Source: Nissolia schottii
Lineage: Eukaryota; Streptophyta; Magnoliopsida; Fabales; Fabaceae
DNA length: 64,000 nt
Direction of reading: 5' to 3'
NCBI GenBank assembly: GCA_003254905.1
Contig: QANU01099724.1
Coordinates: 124,001 to 188,000, forward strand
Part shown: piece by piece, positions 11,428 through 25,262 of the stretch
Layout of the letters: the number at the start of each line of letters is the position of its first letter
Position numbering within the stretch: position 1 is the first letter of the stretch
Notes under the pieces: model-generated
Databases searched by the model: none
What the model was told of the DNA's origin: nothing
Seen by the model: only the letters and a program-made list of their open reading frames with translations
Position numbers and translations under genes: made by a program

Positions 11428-14400
11428 ATGGATTTCGATTTGAATGTTCCTTTAGTGGAGAAAGACATTGAGCCTTCTCCTATCAAAGTTATGCCTCCTA
11501 ATGCTCAGGTATACATGTGTTTTGCTTTCTTTTCAAAACATAAATTCATTATTTATACATTGTACTGCTAGTAATAAAAAGTCACCTTTGTATGTATGTA
11601 AGCAACATGAAGTCTTCAAAAAATAATTGTTTTCTTGATATCGAACAAGCTAATGCTCATTTTGGTCTTTGAAGTGCAAGCTTCATTTTAATTCTGAAAA
11701 TTACAGAAAGTGATTCAAGTTAGTCCTTTTAGTGATTGAATTTAGTATCGATGAATATCATAAAGACTAATTTAAATCACATTTTACAATTTTAAGGACT
11801 AAATCATCAATTTCTTAATTTTAGGTATTAAAGTGAAGCACACATAAAATTTAGGCCTAAAATTAACATCCACTCAAAATCAAGCATACATTGCATTAAA
11901 TATTTTATTCATTTTCTTATATATATATATGTGTGTGTGTGTGTGTTAAAAAGGAAACGGTTCAGAATTAATTGCAGTGCATTAATTCTTTCTCTCTCTT
12001 ACATAATATATTTTCTTTTTAAGATTTAATCTTGATTATACAAATTGAATCCAATGACTAAGATTTCACTATCACCCTCTCATATAAAAATGTCAGTCTC
12101 ACTTGAACCAATCCATATATATGTATATGTATATATATAAAAATTATACTGATATAGATAAATATGGTATAATAAAATAAATATTTTTTTTTAATATTTA
12201 TTAGGACTCAAGTCCCTCTTTAGTTCACGTTGTATGTGTTTATGTATCATTTTATGCTTAAATTATATAATCTATACTTCTATATTTATTATACATAAAG
12301 AGGGTAAAAAAGCGACAAACTTTTTGTCTCTACAAACTTCATTGAAGCTTTTTTTTAAAAAAAATCCATAAACATTAATGAATTAATTATTTATTTAATA
12401 AAATAAATTAAAAATGAAAATGGTAAAAATTACCTTCACCAACAAAAAATTGATACAAACCTCCCATAACTTATCCACTACATCTTTATCCATTACACCA
12501 TGTTCAAAATTTGATAGGCATGAAGTGCCTGTGAAGGCACACTAGTACATCATAATAGTTGTATTGTGTGTTATAACTTTTAGAATTTATTATATCTCAT
12601 TATCCATATCTAATTTGCATATATATGTGCTCCATAAGTATCTAATATCATATATATTCTTCATATCTGTATGTTTTTAAATAGTTGATTGATTATGTAT
12701 GTAGTTGATGTGAAGAACATGAACATTGTGTCAATTTCAACATTAAAGCTTACAATTTGAAATATTTAAAACAGGATGTTGATAGTAACTTAAAGATATG
12801 CTTGATCTAGATTATATATGTATCTAACTTGTATTTATTAACTCAATCTATTAAGCTATATGCATATTATCTGATATTTCAGGTTCCTGATAATGATTCT
12901 CCCATAACAATGGGAGGATTTTTGGGCTTCCATCCGTACAATGATGTTCAATCAACAAACTTTATTGTTCCTAATGGCAACAACAATAACAATAACAATA
13001 ATGTTGATGAGGTGGTGGTGCCTAATTTTGGGGATGCCAGTGGGGGCTTGAAGACAGGTACTCTCCAGAATCATCTCTCCCAAAAATTAAAGTTGTTACA
13101 TAAATAAAATTGAATGAATTTATATTTTACAGGTACTAAGCACAAGTTCAATTGGAAGGCTTATTGTGATGCAATGAGAGCATCAACTTCTGTTGCGGTG
13201 GATAACGTTATTGACTTGACTGAGCCTTGGTCAATGGACAAAGTACAAGCCTTGTTGTCGATTGGGGTGAAATTCTCTAACATTTCTTTCCCAATTGTTG
13301 ATCAAGATCATGTAAAAAATAGAGGTCAAAGAATTTTTATGTTTCAAGGAGATGTGGTTGGTGATGAATCTGCTTCTAAAAGAAGGTATTGCTTAAGGAT
13401 TTCAATCTCGTGATATCCATTTTAAAATGAGAAAGTGATGAATTATTCTCCTTATATCATTTGGTGGGATTTACACGCAATGTAATATATTCATCTAAGT
13501 GGGATATCTCCTCATTTTCTCACTTTATAAATAATATCATTTTAGAGAATCTTAATACCAAAATTCCTTAATTATACTCTATGCTTTCTTGTAATCAACG
13601 ATAGCAAAAAGATTAATGATAATGTAGACTCGGGTTTATAGTGAATATTATATGTGACAATATCCCAAAAGATAATTTGAATTTATTCAATAGTACTTAT
13701 GTTGGCTAGTAGAGAATTCATAATAAATTAGAGTTTATATTAACATTACTTTTAACGTGAAATAAAAAGACAACTCAATATATATACATGTGTGTATGTT
13801 TTTTATGTTAATTTTCTATTCCAGGAAGTCTAATGACCTATTGATCGAGTATGCTTGCCCTCCCAAGTCTTACCATATCCCAAGATTAATAGTCAAAACT
13901 TTGAGCAATGTTGACATACTAGATGATGGTTATCGCTGGAAAAAATATGGGCAAAAACTCATTAAAGGAAGACCAGAAAATCCTAGGTAGTGATCTATCT
14001 TTCTTTTTTTAATGTTTTATTTCTTGTGCACTTGCATATATGTTTATGTTTATGCTGACACAATATTTTCACTACAGTTATGTTTTGTTTTTTTTTTTTA
14101 ATTATTCATATTTATTTATATATTTCCCATTTTATCACGATGTTCTAATCCATCTTCATTGTTTATATGAACTAGATTAGTTTTCAAAAGTATATTGGCA
14201 TATGTTAAAATATAATAAAACTATTAAGTGTTTTTACCTAAATACTTTAGACTTTAAAAAAAGTGTTTATTATAGAATATTAGAATCAAGAAACTATGAT
14301 TGAAAACAATCACTTGCAACCCCAAATCAACCTTATTCCCCACAAATCAACGTGAAATTCCTACTATCTACGTACATGCAAAGTATCAAGCATCTATGCA

Positions 14401-14744
14401 CACACTAAATGACTGAATACAAATATCAATATATTTTATATATATATAATATATATTTAATATGTTTGCATGGCTCTTATATAATTTACAGGAGCTACTA
14501 CAAGTGCAATACTGTTGGGTGCCCTGTGAAGAAGCAGGTGGAGAGGGCACAAAATGATTTGAGATATGTGATCACCACTTATGATGGAAAACACAACCAT
14601 GAACTTACCGCTCATAGGATCACTGAACAGAACTCTGTGAACCCAATGGGTGGTGGTCCACCTCAATCTTTCCTTGGTGGGAAGTACCTAATGAATGAGA
14701 ATGGTGGACGTTTTGTTTGGCCTAACTACCATGCTGAACTTTGA
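11428..14744 (+). CDS. WRKY transcription factor, single WRKY domain with variant WKKYGQK
   Basis: The gene encodes a plant WRKY DNA-binding protein, expected to act in the nucleus on W-box promoters. Exons at 11428-11508, 12883-13057, 13133-13385, 13825-13986 and 14492-14744 all have GT-AG borders and compatible phases, giving 280 residues. The start is the ATG of MDFDLNVPL; the open frame extends further upstream but without an ATG. The domain reads [20 protein letters not shown], then the zinc ligands C-x4-C (CNTVGC) and HNH at the end of the repeat. An intron falls after NPR, the usual place in group I C-terminal domains. Group I proteins have two WRKY domains; here the N-terminal one is absent and a poly-Asn run (residues about 54-61) lies upstream. 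The heptapeptide has Lys for Arg in WRKYGQK. It may be a group I derivative of MINI3/WRKY10 type, but this is only a guess. Confidence 0.9.
11645..11880. repeat. Inverted-repeat (MITE-like) sequence in WRKY intron 1
   Basis: The left part (around TCATTTTGGTCTTTGAAGTG) and the reverse complement of the right part (TTTTAGGCCTAAATTTTATG) align over roughly 90 bases with many mismatches. No clean target duplication was found. Probably an old non-coding DNA element. Confidence 0.45.
11919..11946. repeat. (AT)n(GT)n compound microsatellite
   Basis: TATATATATATA passes directly into GTGTGTGTGTGTGTGT, inside WRKY intron 1. Confidence 0.9.
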
Positions 14745-15833
14745 TCTCATTATTGTCATTGTCTGTTTGGTTTGTGTTTACAGTTCATGTTTTCAACTTG
14801 TTTCCTTTTGTAAAGATTTTGTAAAGGGAATATTGAAAAACAAAAAATGAAAATAGAAAACAAGACTTTCGTGTTTTAATTGTTTCTTTCACAAAATCTT
14901 GAAAAAATAGGAAACATACTGAAAACAAGAAGTGGAAACAGAAATCAAATAGCTCTTTAATTTGTCTTTACTACAGCTTTCAAAAACTAGAATGGCTCCT
15001 TTTGTTGGGTTTCACTTTAGTAGTGTTTCATTTAAGGTTCCTTGTCTCGTCGTTGTTGTTGTTTCAAGGTTCTAAGTGTCTATTATTTCCATTTTAATGT
15101 TTTGAGTCTTTGTCTCATTGTTGTCATTTGGATATCTTTATTGGAACAAACTATATTATGAGTTATATTTATATTAGTTGAAGACCAATATTGTCATGAG
15201 TTTTGAATGCTTTATTATTGTTATTTTCTTCTCCCCATTTCTTCTTCTTATTTTGTGCATACATTGTTGGTTGAAAATCATTATAATCTCCTCTTGTGTA
15301 AAACTCTATCTACGGATCACTTTATTTTTGGTTTTCGGATGATCTATTAAAACTATAAAAACAATAATGGAGCTTATAGGCAGAACACTTATTTCATTTT
15401 AACCCAAAAAATTAATCCTTATTTGATTGCAAGAGTACAAAGGTTATGTAGTCTCCTCACAACAATTTGTTTATTTATGATTTGAACTCAAATCCTCCTC
15501 TTCAAGGGTCACAAGTGATAAATCACCTCAAATAATCCTTCAAAAGTAATTGTGAGAAATGTTTTTTTTTCTTTTTTCATAATGATTAAAATATCATTAA
15601 ATTAGTATAGATAAAGAAAAATAAATAGCTTATTTGAACTAAATAATATTTTCTCTCTTCAATCCCATATATTTTCTTTCAATATATTAAGTAGATTAAG
15701 GATAAACTTGAAAAAGTAATTAATGCTTCCGTAAATTTCTCGTATGACATGATTGTGGACAATTTTTGTTAGAGTAGACCCTGAAATTAATGATTCACAA
15801 AATCAACACTAGATATTAGTCCTAACAAAAAAT
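14745..15833. other. 3' flank of the WRKY gene
   Basis: The 3' UTR of the WRKY gene must start here. The rest is AT-rich with no gene or recognised repeat. Confidence 0.4.
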
Positions 15834-15841
15834 AGTTTCAT

Positions 15842-16032
15842 TAACCAACGGGGGTTGGTCCAAGTGATAAGCGGGTTGGTATCGCTTAAGCAAGGTCCCG
15901 AGTTCGAGACCTTGTGAACGCAGTTATCCCCGCTGGGAGACTCACCCGCCATAATCAGGTACGCGACCCGGGTCGACCCGGATTAGTCAAGGATAAGCCT
16001 TGGATACCGGGCAGGCAACCCTAAAAAAAAAA
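15842..16032 (+). mobile_element. Au-like SINE with 8-bp target duplication
   Basis: A tRNA-derived retroposon. The head has an A-box-like GGGGTTGGTCCAAGTGATAA and a B-box-like GAGTTCGAGACC (15898-15909). The body contains GTGAACGCAG and GGTACGCGACCCGG motifs that I recall from the plant Au SINE family, and it ends in a run of A. AGTTTCAT is present exactly at 15834-15841 and 16033-16040 as target duplication. The intact duplication suggests a fairly young insertion. Not a tRNA gene: no cloverleaf 3' arm follows the B box. Confidence 0.9.
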
Positions 16033-16129
16033 AGTTTCATAATCCTTGACTGGTCCTTGAGTCACTTGCAACCGACGAACCAAAATCAAGTTAAAAATAG
16101 AAGAAGAAAAAAGCATAACCCACATTTAA

Positions 16130-16365
16130 TAAACTATTCTTAATAAATTATGAATTTTGTTAAAGTCATGTGGCAATAAATAAAAATAAAAGAATTTAAT
16201 GTCTTGAAAATCTAAAATATATATTTCTAAGATGTATCAAATTAATAAATAAAAATGAAAGTATTTAATGTTTTGAAAATCTAAAGTACATTTGTTGTGT
16301 GTCTAAAATACATTTAATACACCCATCTTAAGGAATAATAAATATTAATTTTAGGTGAATTCTAT
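16130..16365 (+). repeat. Dispersed repeat, copy B (downstream of the WRKY gene)
   Basis: The partner of 9595-9780 in the same orientation. This copy also has an internal duplication of a block around TTTAATGTCTTGAAAATCTA (about 16195-16215 and 16264-16285). Origin unknown. Confidence 0.6.
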
Positions 16366-16467
16366 GATGCCTATAAACATAAAGAGGGGGATGACTATAT
16401 GAGCTATTAATATCGCCCAATAGTTGACTTATTTGTCTCACTAGGTCACTGGTTCAACCAGTGGACC

Positions 16468-17170
16468 TATCACAACCCATAAATTATACTGGCACGCAAG
16501 AGACTAATTCACTTACAAAAGTCTCTTTGAATGTTTTTTTTTCTTCTTCGTAAAAACATGTATTTTAATCCTTTAAAAAAAATATAATTGAAATTTGTTT
16601 ACTAAGTAAAACATAAATTGTTATAACTATTACTTTCCAAATATAAACATTGTTATACATGTAAAATACGTGACATAGTCTGAAGATTTTGCTCGTATAC
16701 AGTTGGAGTACTCTAGACACTGACATGAATATAAAATAAAATAAATTCTAACATAATCCTATGGATAACTTCACCTCAAGGTGACTGCTTACTCAAGAAA
16801 TTATGATGTCACTACGGCTGACCATGACCTTCATGAAAATTTGCTTTTACATCTTAACTTACAACTGAAAAGGGAGTTGAAGGGTGAGAACTCTAGGGGG
16901 AGCCTCTGTGAGTGAGCGATCACCCACAACACCCACATGATATTTTAAAACATGAACACACATAATGCAATACATAATAATACTTATCATACAAAAATCA
17001 TTATAATATCATAATACTACTAGTAATAAAGCTTTCATAAAAACATTAAAACAAATAGCATTTGGGAGATACCTAGATAGACAGATCCCGAACGATACGA
17101 TTTAGCTATAATGATGATGATGTTGTTGATGGGAGTACTCACAACCATTCCCCTAAATTACATGTTGTTG
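16468..17170. mobile_element. Eroded LTR fragment related to the solo LTR at 2822
   Basis: TATCACAACCC at 16468 corresponds to TGTAACGACCC. The following 65 bases track the start of the other copy (GACTAATTC, CTTACAAAA). Later shared landmarks are GACATGAATATAAA and ACATAATGCAATACATAATA. The other end cannot be fixed. It is an old fragment with no coding sequence. Confidence 0.65.
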
Positions 17171-17239
17171 TAAAGCTTCACAGCTATTTTCATATGTTCA
17201 AGTTTCACTGACTTGTCACTCTAATTTATATCTCTAAAT

Positions 17240-17480
17240 CCTATTCTGCAAATTACTTGCAAAAATTTGCTGCGAATTTTTTTTGTGATAAGTAATTCTT
17301 GCGAATTTTGCTACAATTTTTTTTGTTTTTGAGCAAGATAATGAACATTTTGCTATGAATTACGAAATTTGCATCAAAATCTGCAAGTAAGTTTTTCTCC
17401 AATAGGCGAACAATATTTAGCTGGGAATTTTGTTGCAAATTATTTCGCAAGTAAAAAATCCACAAATAATTTTGTAGATA
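17240..17480. repeat. MITE-like inverted repeat
   Basis: AATTACTTGCAAAAATTTGC near the left side and its approximate reverse complement (GCAAATTATTTCGCAAGTAA) near the right side form a foldback of about 220 bp. There is no clear target duplication. Confidence 0.5.
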
Positions 17481-18127
17481 GCTAGAGAAAAAAATTTAGC
17501 TGAGAATTAAGATATGGTAGTAAAGAGGATATATTAATTAGTGGGAGAGTGAAACGTTGGGAACAAAGAGCCTGAGCTCTGAGGTTGCAAAAACACAAAT
17601 AGGATTCAAGGTGGGAACCATGGTTGGGATTAGGGCATACTAGACAAAAGAGAAACCCGAGAAAATAAAGATTGTATTATTTAGAATGTTGTTGTCCTCA
17701 ATATATCTATTTATAAACTGAAAATAAGATAAAGATAAATATAATAAACTTAACAAATAAGATATGTAAGTATCTTAACAGATAAAATGGATAAATATTC
17801 TAACCAATAAATCTAAATCAATTTAAGATAAAATAAAATATAATATTCAGATTTATTCTAAAAAAGAATTTAAAAAAATGGCCTATGCTAGAATCTAAAT
17901 CGAAATTAGACCAAATTAATGCCTAGCACACTTTTGTGCGCACTATGAGTACAAATTGCTCTATTTCATGGAGTTATCAGTTCTTCCACGAAAAGAGTTA
18001 AGATTCTAGGTTGTACACCATATTCAGAGAGAAGAAAATCATTTTTAACTTCTCCTGTGAAAAAAATTAACAAATTGGGGGACTCATAATTTTTTTCTGA
18101 ACATTTTGTATAATGAATGCAAACTAA
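17481..18127. other. Intergenic, 3' flank of the phosphatase gene
   Basis: Contains no gene I can support. The phosphatase gene on the minus strand ends at 18128, so its 3' UTR is expected in the right half. Confidence 0.4.
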
Positions 18128-19492
<1,365 letters not shown>

Positions 19493-22289
19493 CCTATCCA
19501 ATTCCACAATCTTCATATCAAAACTTTGTTTCTTTCTGTGCTTCTTTAACTAACGATTTTTTGGTGACTGAAAACTGCTTAGTCGTAACTCCTAACTCCT
19601 AAGGCTTATCCTCCTTAAGTTGATAATAAATAGACAAATATACGGGATGTTATCTTTCCTAGTTCTTCGCAAATTCAAAGGTTTTGATTTGACTTTTAGA
19701 TATATATGTGTGTGTGTGTGTGTGTGTGTTTACTTATTAAAAATAAGTGTTTAAATTAAATTATTCTTATAAAAAATTATAATGTAATTAATATAATAAT
19801 AAAAAATTTAAATAAATAAGAACATAGTTAAATTATAGTAATTTATACTTCTTTATATCTAATTTTAAATAAAATTTAGGTGAAAAGTAATACATAAAAG
19901 TGGACAGTAAAAATATTATTAATTTAAAATATTTTTCAACTATCCTGTGATTTTTTGGACCAGATCAAGTGGGCAAAAGTTTGAAAACGACACGGCGGCG
20001 TAAAAGAAAAGCTGATGCACTTTTTTTTTATTATTATCCAAAGCCCAAACTAACAATTACCGGAGGGAACAATTATAGCAAAATTTAAGAGTATTTATAT
20101 TTTTTTATATTTTAATGGTGATAATTTAGTTTTAAGTTTAAAATAATAATTAAATAGAGTTAATTGTTGGGCACATGATTAATTTTTAATTATAAATAAT
20201 TATAAGATATCAATATCCTTAAATTTTGATGGGATATTGAAGTAAAACCCCAAAAATGACATTCATTTTGATTTCAACTTTTTAAATTCGTAAATTGTCA
20301 TTATAAATTATCTGTTAAGCTAATTTAAAGAAATTATTTTTAAAATATTAAAAAAATAATTTATAATCATTTAAGTTTTTTTTCAATTATAACTATCTTT
20401 AATGTTTTACTTTTATCTATAATCATAATAATTTATTTAAATATTATTAAACTTATTTATATTTTAACTCTAGGAGTGAAATTAATCTTTGCTGTGAGAA
20501 CCCTACTCCTTTAAGGACTTCAATTGAGTCAAATCGAATTAGTCAAATTACTAATAATAAGATTCATATATATGCTAATGGTTGATCTAAATTTCAAAAT
20601 AAAAAAAAAAAACTAACATACATAAAATAATGAAACATAAAATCATTATGTAAAATAGTTGATAATGATACATAAAATTTTGCTCAAATTCTTGTAAAAA
20701 TATTAGATTTAAAATACTACATAATGTAGTTCTATTTCTATATAATTTAAAATTAAATTTATTATTAGGATCTTATTTTAGTACCCATCAAAATTTAATT
20801 GTACTGATACTTTATGATTATAAGATGAGGTTTATGTTGATTACATAGAGTCTGCTAATGTTAAAACTAAAGAAATAAAGGTAAGTGATATAAGAATGAT
20901 TAAAATTGAGAATGGATTGTTTTGAATTAATTTCATATGATCTCAAAAGTAAATTAATTCAATTTCATAAAATTTATCAAAATAATTTTTTGATTTTTAA
21001 AGCTTTAAACATCAAATTTGATTTATAAATTAATTTAACTTTAATTTTTATAGAATCCAAACACTACCCAATGAATTGGAAATTTGACTTGGCGGCTACA
21101 ATGATTATGGACAACTCCGAAAAACTAATAACTAAATTAAAACAAAGTTCCTTTGCATGGTCAAGATAACGTGGCAGTCAAACTGTGCGGTCACGAGATT
21201 TGATTCAAACGCTGCCAATGCCAATGACCCAAAAAGAAGAAGTGAAAGGATTGTAGTAGTAAACACTTGACCCAGACACGTGCAAATTGTTCCAAATTCA
21301 AGAAGCGTCAAAACGAAGAACATTTTATGTATATTTTGGTAAACTATTGGAATAAGTCTTCTTTTTTTTCTTTTTTATTTGAAAAGGAGGCATGACGTTG
21401 ACACCAGGAAAACCAACAAAATCATCGTCAAAAACCATAAAGAAATATCTTAATTGGTGAGTCCCGCGGTAGTGATCTAGCATCACTATAGTGTTCCGGT
21501 ATCACCATGGCGTCTTGCGGACTATCATGGGCCACCCCCAATACGGTGGTAACGTCTGGGTCTACTACCCTAGTCCATCCTAAAAAAGACTAGTTAGCTA
21601 TCTAGGTGAAGACTTTGTATCTTCACAAGAAGGAGTGAAGAAAACTGAGCAAAAACTCGTTTTAAGAAAGTAGAAGAGTCTGAAGCTCTGTTACAACTGA
21701 AGACAATTACAATGCCTTAACTGAAGTTATTTGAATATTATTGGTCTTGTATGTTTCGGGCTTAAATCATAAAAGATGGTTGATTATTATTATTAAATTT
21801 TGTGTTATTGATTGTGTAACAGGCCACTGTAACAGGTCGTAGTAATAGGCCAAACAACAAATTTTTGATAATAAAAAAATATACAGAGACAGACCTATCA
21901 GGCTTCAACCCAGGTCAGACCTCCCAAAAAGGTCAGGTCAGATTAAAATAATCTTGGGTTTTATATCTCTTGCCTTCATGTTCTGGATTCTTTGCAATTT
22001 TCTGTTTACTTAGTTTCATTTCTACGTGGTCCTTTATTTACTTATTCACTTATAGTAAAATATACACAATTCCTATATTGAGAGATATTTTTATTAAACT
22101 TTCTTTTATTTTCAGAACATACTCTTCCCTTCTTTAAAAGATGATTTTTTTAAAATTTATTTAATAGATGAAAATTTTTTTACGCTTTAATTCATTTTTA
22201 TGTTTTCTATTTTCTGTTATTTTTGTTTATTATAATATTTTCTTGATCAAAATATCCTTTGTTAATATTTATACGCATTAAAATTTATT
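19493..22289. other. Long AT-rich gene-free stretch
   Basis: There is no gene here. It holds a GT microsatellite at 19700-19729. Around 20880-21075 are Tourist-like GAATTAATT/TCCAAACACT motifs. About 21460-21600 is GC-richer sequence of unknown nature. The first few hundred bases should hold the promoter of the phosphatase gene. Confidence 0.4.
19700..19729. repeat. (AT)n(GT)n microsatellite upstream of the phosphatase gene
   Basis: A run of alternating AT passing into GT dinucleotides. Confidence 0.9.
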
Positions 22290-22385
22290 AACATAAAGTT
22301 GGTCAAGGTGGTATGTGTTTCGACTCCTTAACCAAAGGTCTAGGGTTGAAGTTTTATAATAAAAGAAAAATTCTCACTAGAAGAC
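22290..22385 (+). repeat. Possible degraded tRNA-derived SINE
   Basis: TTGGTCAAGGTGGTATGTG resembles an A box. About 35 bases later GGTCTAGGGTTGAAG resembles a B box. There is no A-tail or target duplication that I can pair, so this is a weak call. Confidence 0.3.
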
Positions 22386-22389
22386 TCTT

Positions 22390-24434
22390 ATCCTCTTTAA
22401 GTACCTCAGTTAGGTTTGAAACATCATCATTGATAAGACCCTACAAAAGAAAGAGTCACAACAATGGTTCAACACAATCGCAAAGGGGATAAAAAAAATT
22501 CACAATATGTGATTTCATGAAACAACAAATTTGGACCATAAAAAGAAAAAAAATAGTGAACTGTTACTAAAAGAAAAGGATGAGGCCCCTCATAAACACT
22601 CATAGAGATGAATGAATAGAAGAAGGGAAGAGAGAAGAGTGAAAATAAAAATTATATTAAAATAAAAATAAAATGTTACTGTTATAAATAAAAATTTATT
22701 TATTTGAAATAACTAAACAAGAACTATATAATATTAATAAATATAGTATTATTAACATAACAATTCTTAAAAATTTATAACGACAAAATAATTTTAATAA
22801 CGTTAAATAATAAATAATTAAAATCATAATAATTAATTTAGTAAATTTACACACCAATATATACAAATATTTTTTTAGATTAAAGTGTACATTTTAAAAA
22901 GTAAAGAGAAAAATTGTGAAAAAAAATCTCTTAAATGATGGGAGTGTAATTTTTATTTTCAAAATTCTATTTTGGATACTGATTGTGTATTGCTTGATTT
23001 GATATGTGATTCTTAGACGTGAGTAGAAGAATTTGGATCCTTTTTGACGTGTGATCATGTCACAAGTACAAGTACAACTATTGTGTCTTTATTGGTTGAA
23101 GCCTCCTTTGCTGTTTTATATGTGATTTGATTTGTTGTTAATGTTAGCGAAACACATACAGTTTTAATAATTTAAAACATGTTGATTCAGACCCATTTTA
23201 TAATCCTTGACTAGGATGTAAAAATTGAAAGTTTAATCAAGGAATTATGATGTGTTGCGGCCTCTCAATGCACTATGTGAGACATGGACTAGAGGTTTTG
23301 GGTCCTCGTCAAAGCTCTTTGATCAAATAAAGAGCCTCAACCAAGGTCTTTTAGTCAAAACCTCTTCTGAGGACACTTCAAAAAGGACGGTCTCTTTGAG
23401 CCGAGCCTTAACTTTTCAACCTATAGCCAATATGGTCTCTTGATTCTTGGAATTTTGTCTATTTGATCCAACATAAGAAACCTTACATTTGAACCCAGAT
23501 GGGCCCGTGTGAGCTGCCTTACAGAAAGGCAAGGGAAAGGCTTTGTTCTCTTGTGCATCAAAGGAAAGCTTTGGAAAGAGAAAAAAGTGTTGACAGCAGG
23601 AGGACCATGGGATGGGATAGCTTTTCTTGATCTTTCCTCTTCCATGCCTTGGCCTACCAACCAAGGTAGAGAGGCTCTTGGTTGCCCTTTATAGATACCA
23701 CAACCCCCAACATCAAAGGCTCATAATCATTTTAGTCACAAGAACCACAAAGACACTTGAGGAGAGACTTGTAGAACCCCCTTTACACCTGGAACCCATA
23801 CTGAAAGAGTTCTTTGGATTGAGTGGTATTGATCATCCGCAAGGATCAGGACTGTTCACCCTTATTCTTAAATCCAACCTTCACATTGTTCCTCTAACTA
23901 TTAATCTCTTTGCCAACTAGGGTTTAAGATTTTGGATTTAAAATTTAGGCATCTTATCATATCAATAGTTAAAATTATGAGAATGTCTAATATAACATGA
24001 CTCATGATTATTTATAATCATCATTTCTAGATTTTTAATTGTCCTACGCATAGATAATTTTATCAAATTTAAATAATCAATTCAGTTCTAATATTTTCAC
24101 TTTGATATTAATTTGTTCTTTCAAATAATTTTGACATTAATTTAATCTTAAATTTAAAATTTAACATCAATTTAATTTAAAAAGCAAATTTTACTAATTT
24201 CATTCACCTAATAATCTAAATTGATGTCAAAATTTACTAAACTTATGTCAATCTATTTTTTCAATATCAAATTGATATCAAAGTGAAAATGTGAAGATTA
24301 AATTGATGTCAAAATTTCTACTATTAAATTAATGCTAAAATAAAAATGTTAGATCAAAATTAATTAATTAATTATTTATCGTTGGACTTGGACTTGGACT
24401 TGGACTTGTGATTCAGGATTGAACCCAATTACCA
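22390..24434. other. Gene-free stretch with unidentified GC-richer island
   Basis: 23250-23930 is less AT-rich and has overlapping short open frames on both strands, none resembling a known protein. It could be an old LTR or other repeat remnant. 24060-24360 repeats ATTGATGTCAAAATTT-like phrases in both orientations and looks like old DNA-element sequence. Confidence 0.35.
24382..24407. repeat. (TTGGAC)4 hexanucleotide repeat
   Basis: Four tandem copies of TTGGAC, just upstream of the pirin-like pseudogene. Confidence 0.9.
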
Positions 24435-24833
24435 AGAGCCTCTCAGCGAGACTAGAACACCAACCATGTTCCTTAATTTCACTGTGGGCCCCGGAGCTGG
24501 TTGCATCAGAGCATTCCTTAGCCATGGAGTGCCTTTGCCTTTGTAATTGTAGGAAATTCAAGACCAACTATGCCATACCATGTCCTTGTTCTGAGTCAAG
24601 GTGGTGGTGAGGTCTTTGGAATGACAACTCTTGAGAGAGCCTTTGAGGTTTGTTCTGATTGGAGGGAAGCCACTGAATGAGCCAGTGGCTCAGTGTGGAC
24701 CTTATGTGATGAACACACAGTATGAGATAGAGAAAATATTGAAGACTATGAGAATTGCAATAAAGGGTTTGAGATGAGAGCAAGTATTGGAGATCTCAGT
24801 AAATGCTCATATAATTTTGTAAGGTGTTAGAAA
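24435..24833 (+). pseudogene. Pirin-like protein pseudogene fragment
   Basis: Two blocks in order match the C-terminal half of plant pirin, a cupin-fold nuclear protein. The first is ETRTPTMFLNFTVGPGAG (24447-24500), where pirins have YTRTPTMFLDFT-type sequence. A second block in another frame reads [18 protein letters not shown], followed by [15 protein letters not shown] (about 24640-24740), close to the pirin [11 protein letters not shown]...GPFVMNTQ motif. Between them HVLVLSQGGG is recognisable, but about 20-25 residues of the usual sequence are missing and frames change. An in-frame stop follows shortly after the second block. The N-terminal cupin is absent. I read this as a decayed gene fragment, not an expressed gene. 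Confidence 0.75.
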
Positions 24834-25262
24834 ATTATTATTGTTGTGACTTGTAACGTGTTTAGCACAAGGTCGCGAGTTTGATTTTTGTTATCAATTT
24901 GAGAGTCACTTTAACAAATTATCTATAAGTACTTTTATAAGTATTCTGGTTCTAGCAATGTGATTGTGTCAATCAAGTTACCTCATCTCATGGATCTCTC
25001 TGTTCTCTATTTTAGGCTTAACCTCCCTAGAGAGTGAGTAAAAGAATAGAGACAAGAGAGGGTCACTCTCCATGGCGTGTCTAATTTCAAAGGAAAGTTT
25101 TGTCCTTGTCGTCGTCCTTCTTTTCCTCTTTCACACTATTTCACTCAAAGAGTATGCAAAAAAGCTAGCAATGATTTAACAAATAAAAGCGCTCTCCACT
25201 CTCTTTTACAAGTACCAAAACGCCACCAACACCAAAGAGAAGCACTTACCAATTCATCAAGC

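Noticed and set aside
15842-15920. Possible tRNA gene
   Set aside because: A- and B-box-like words are present, but the sequence continues as a SINE body with an A tail and target duplication; no acceptor stem closes.
23416-23920. Overlapping short frames on both strands as a gene
   Set aside because: No family similarity, no splice-supported model, and frames on both strands overlap; more likely repeat remnant.
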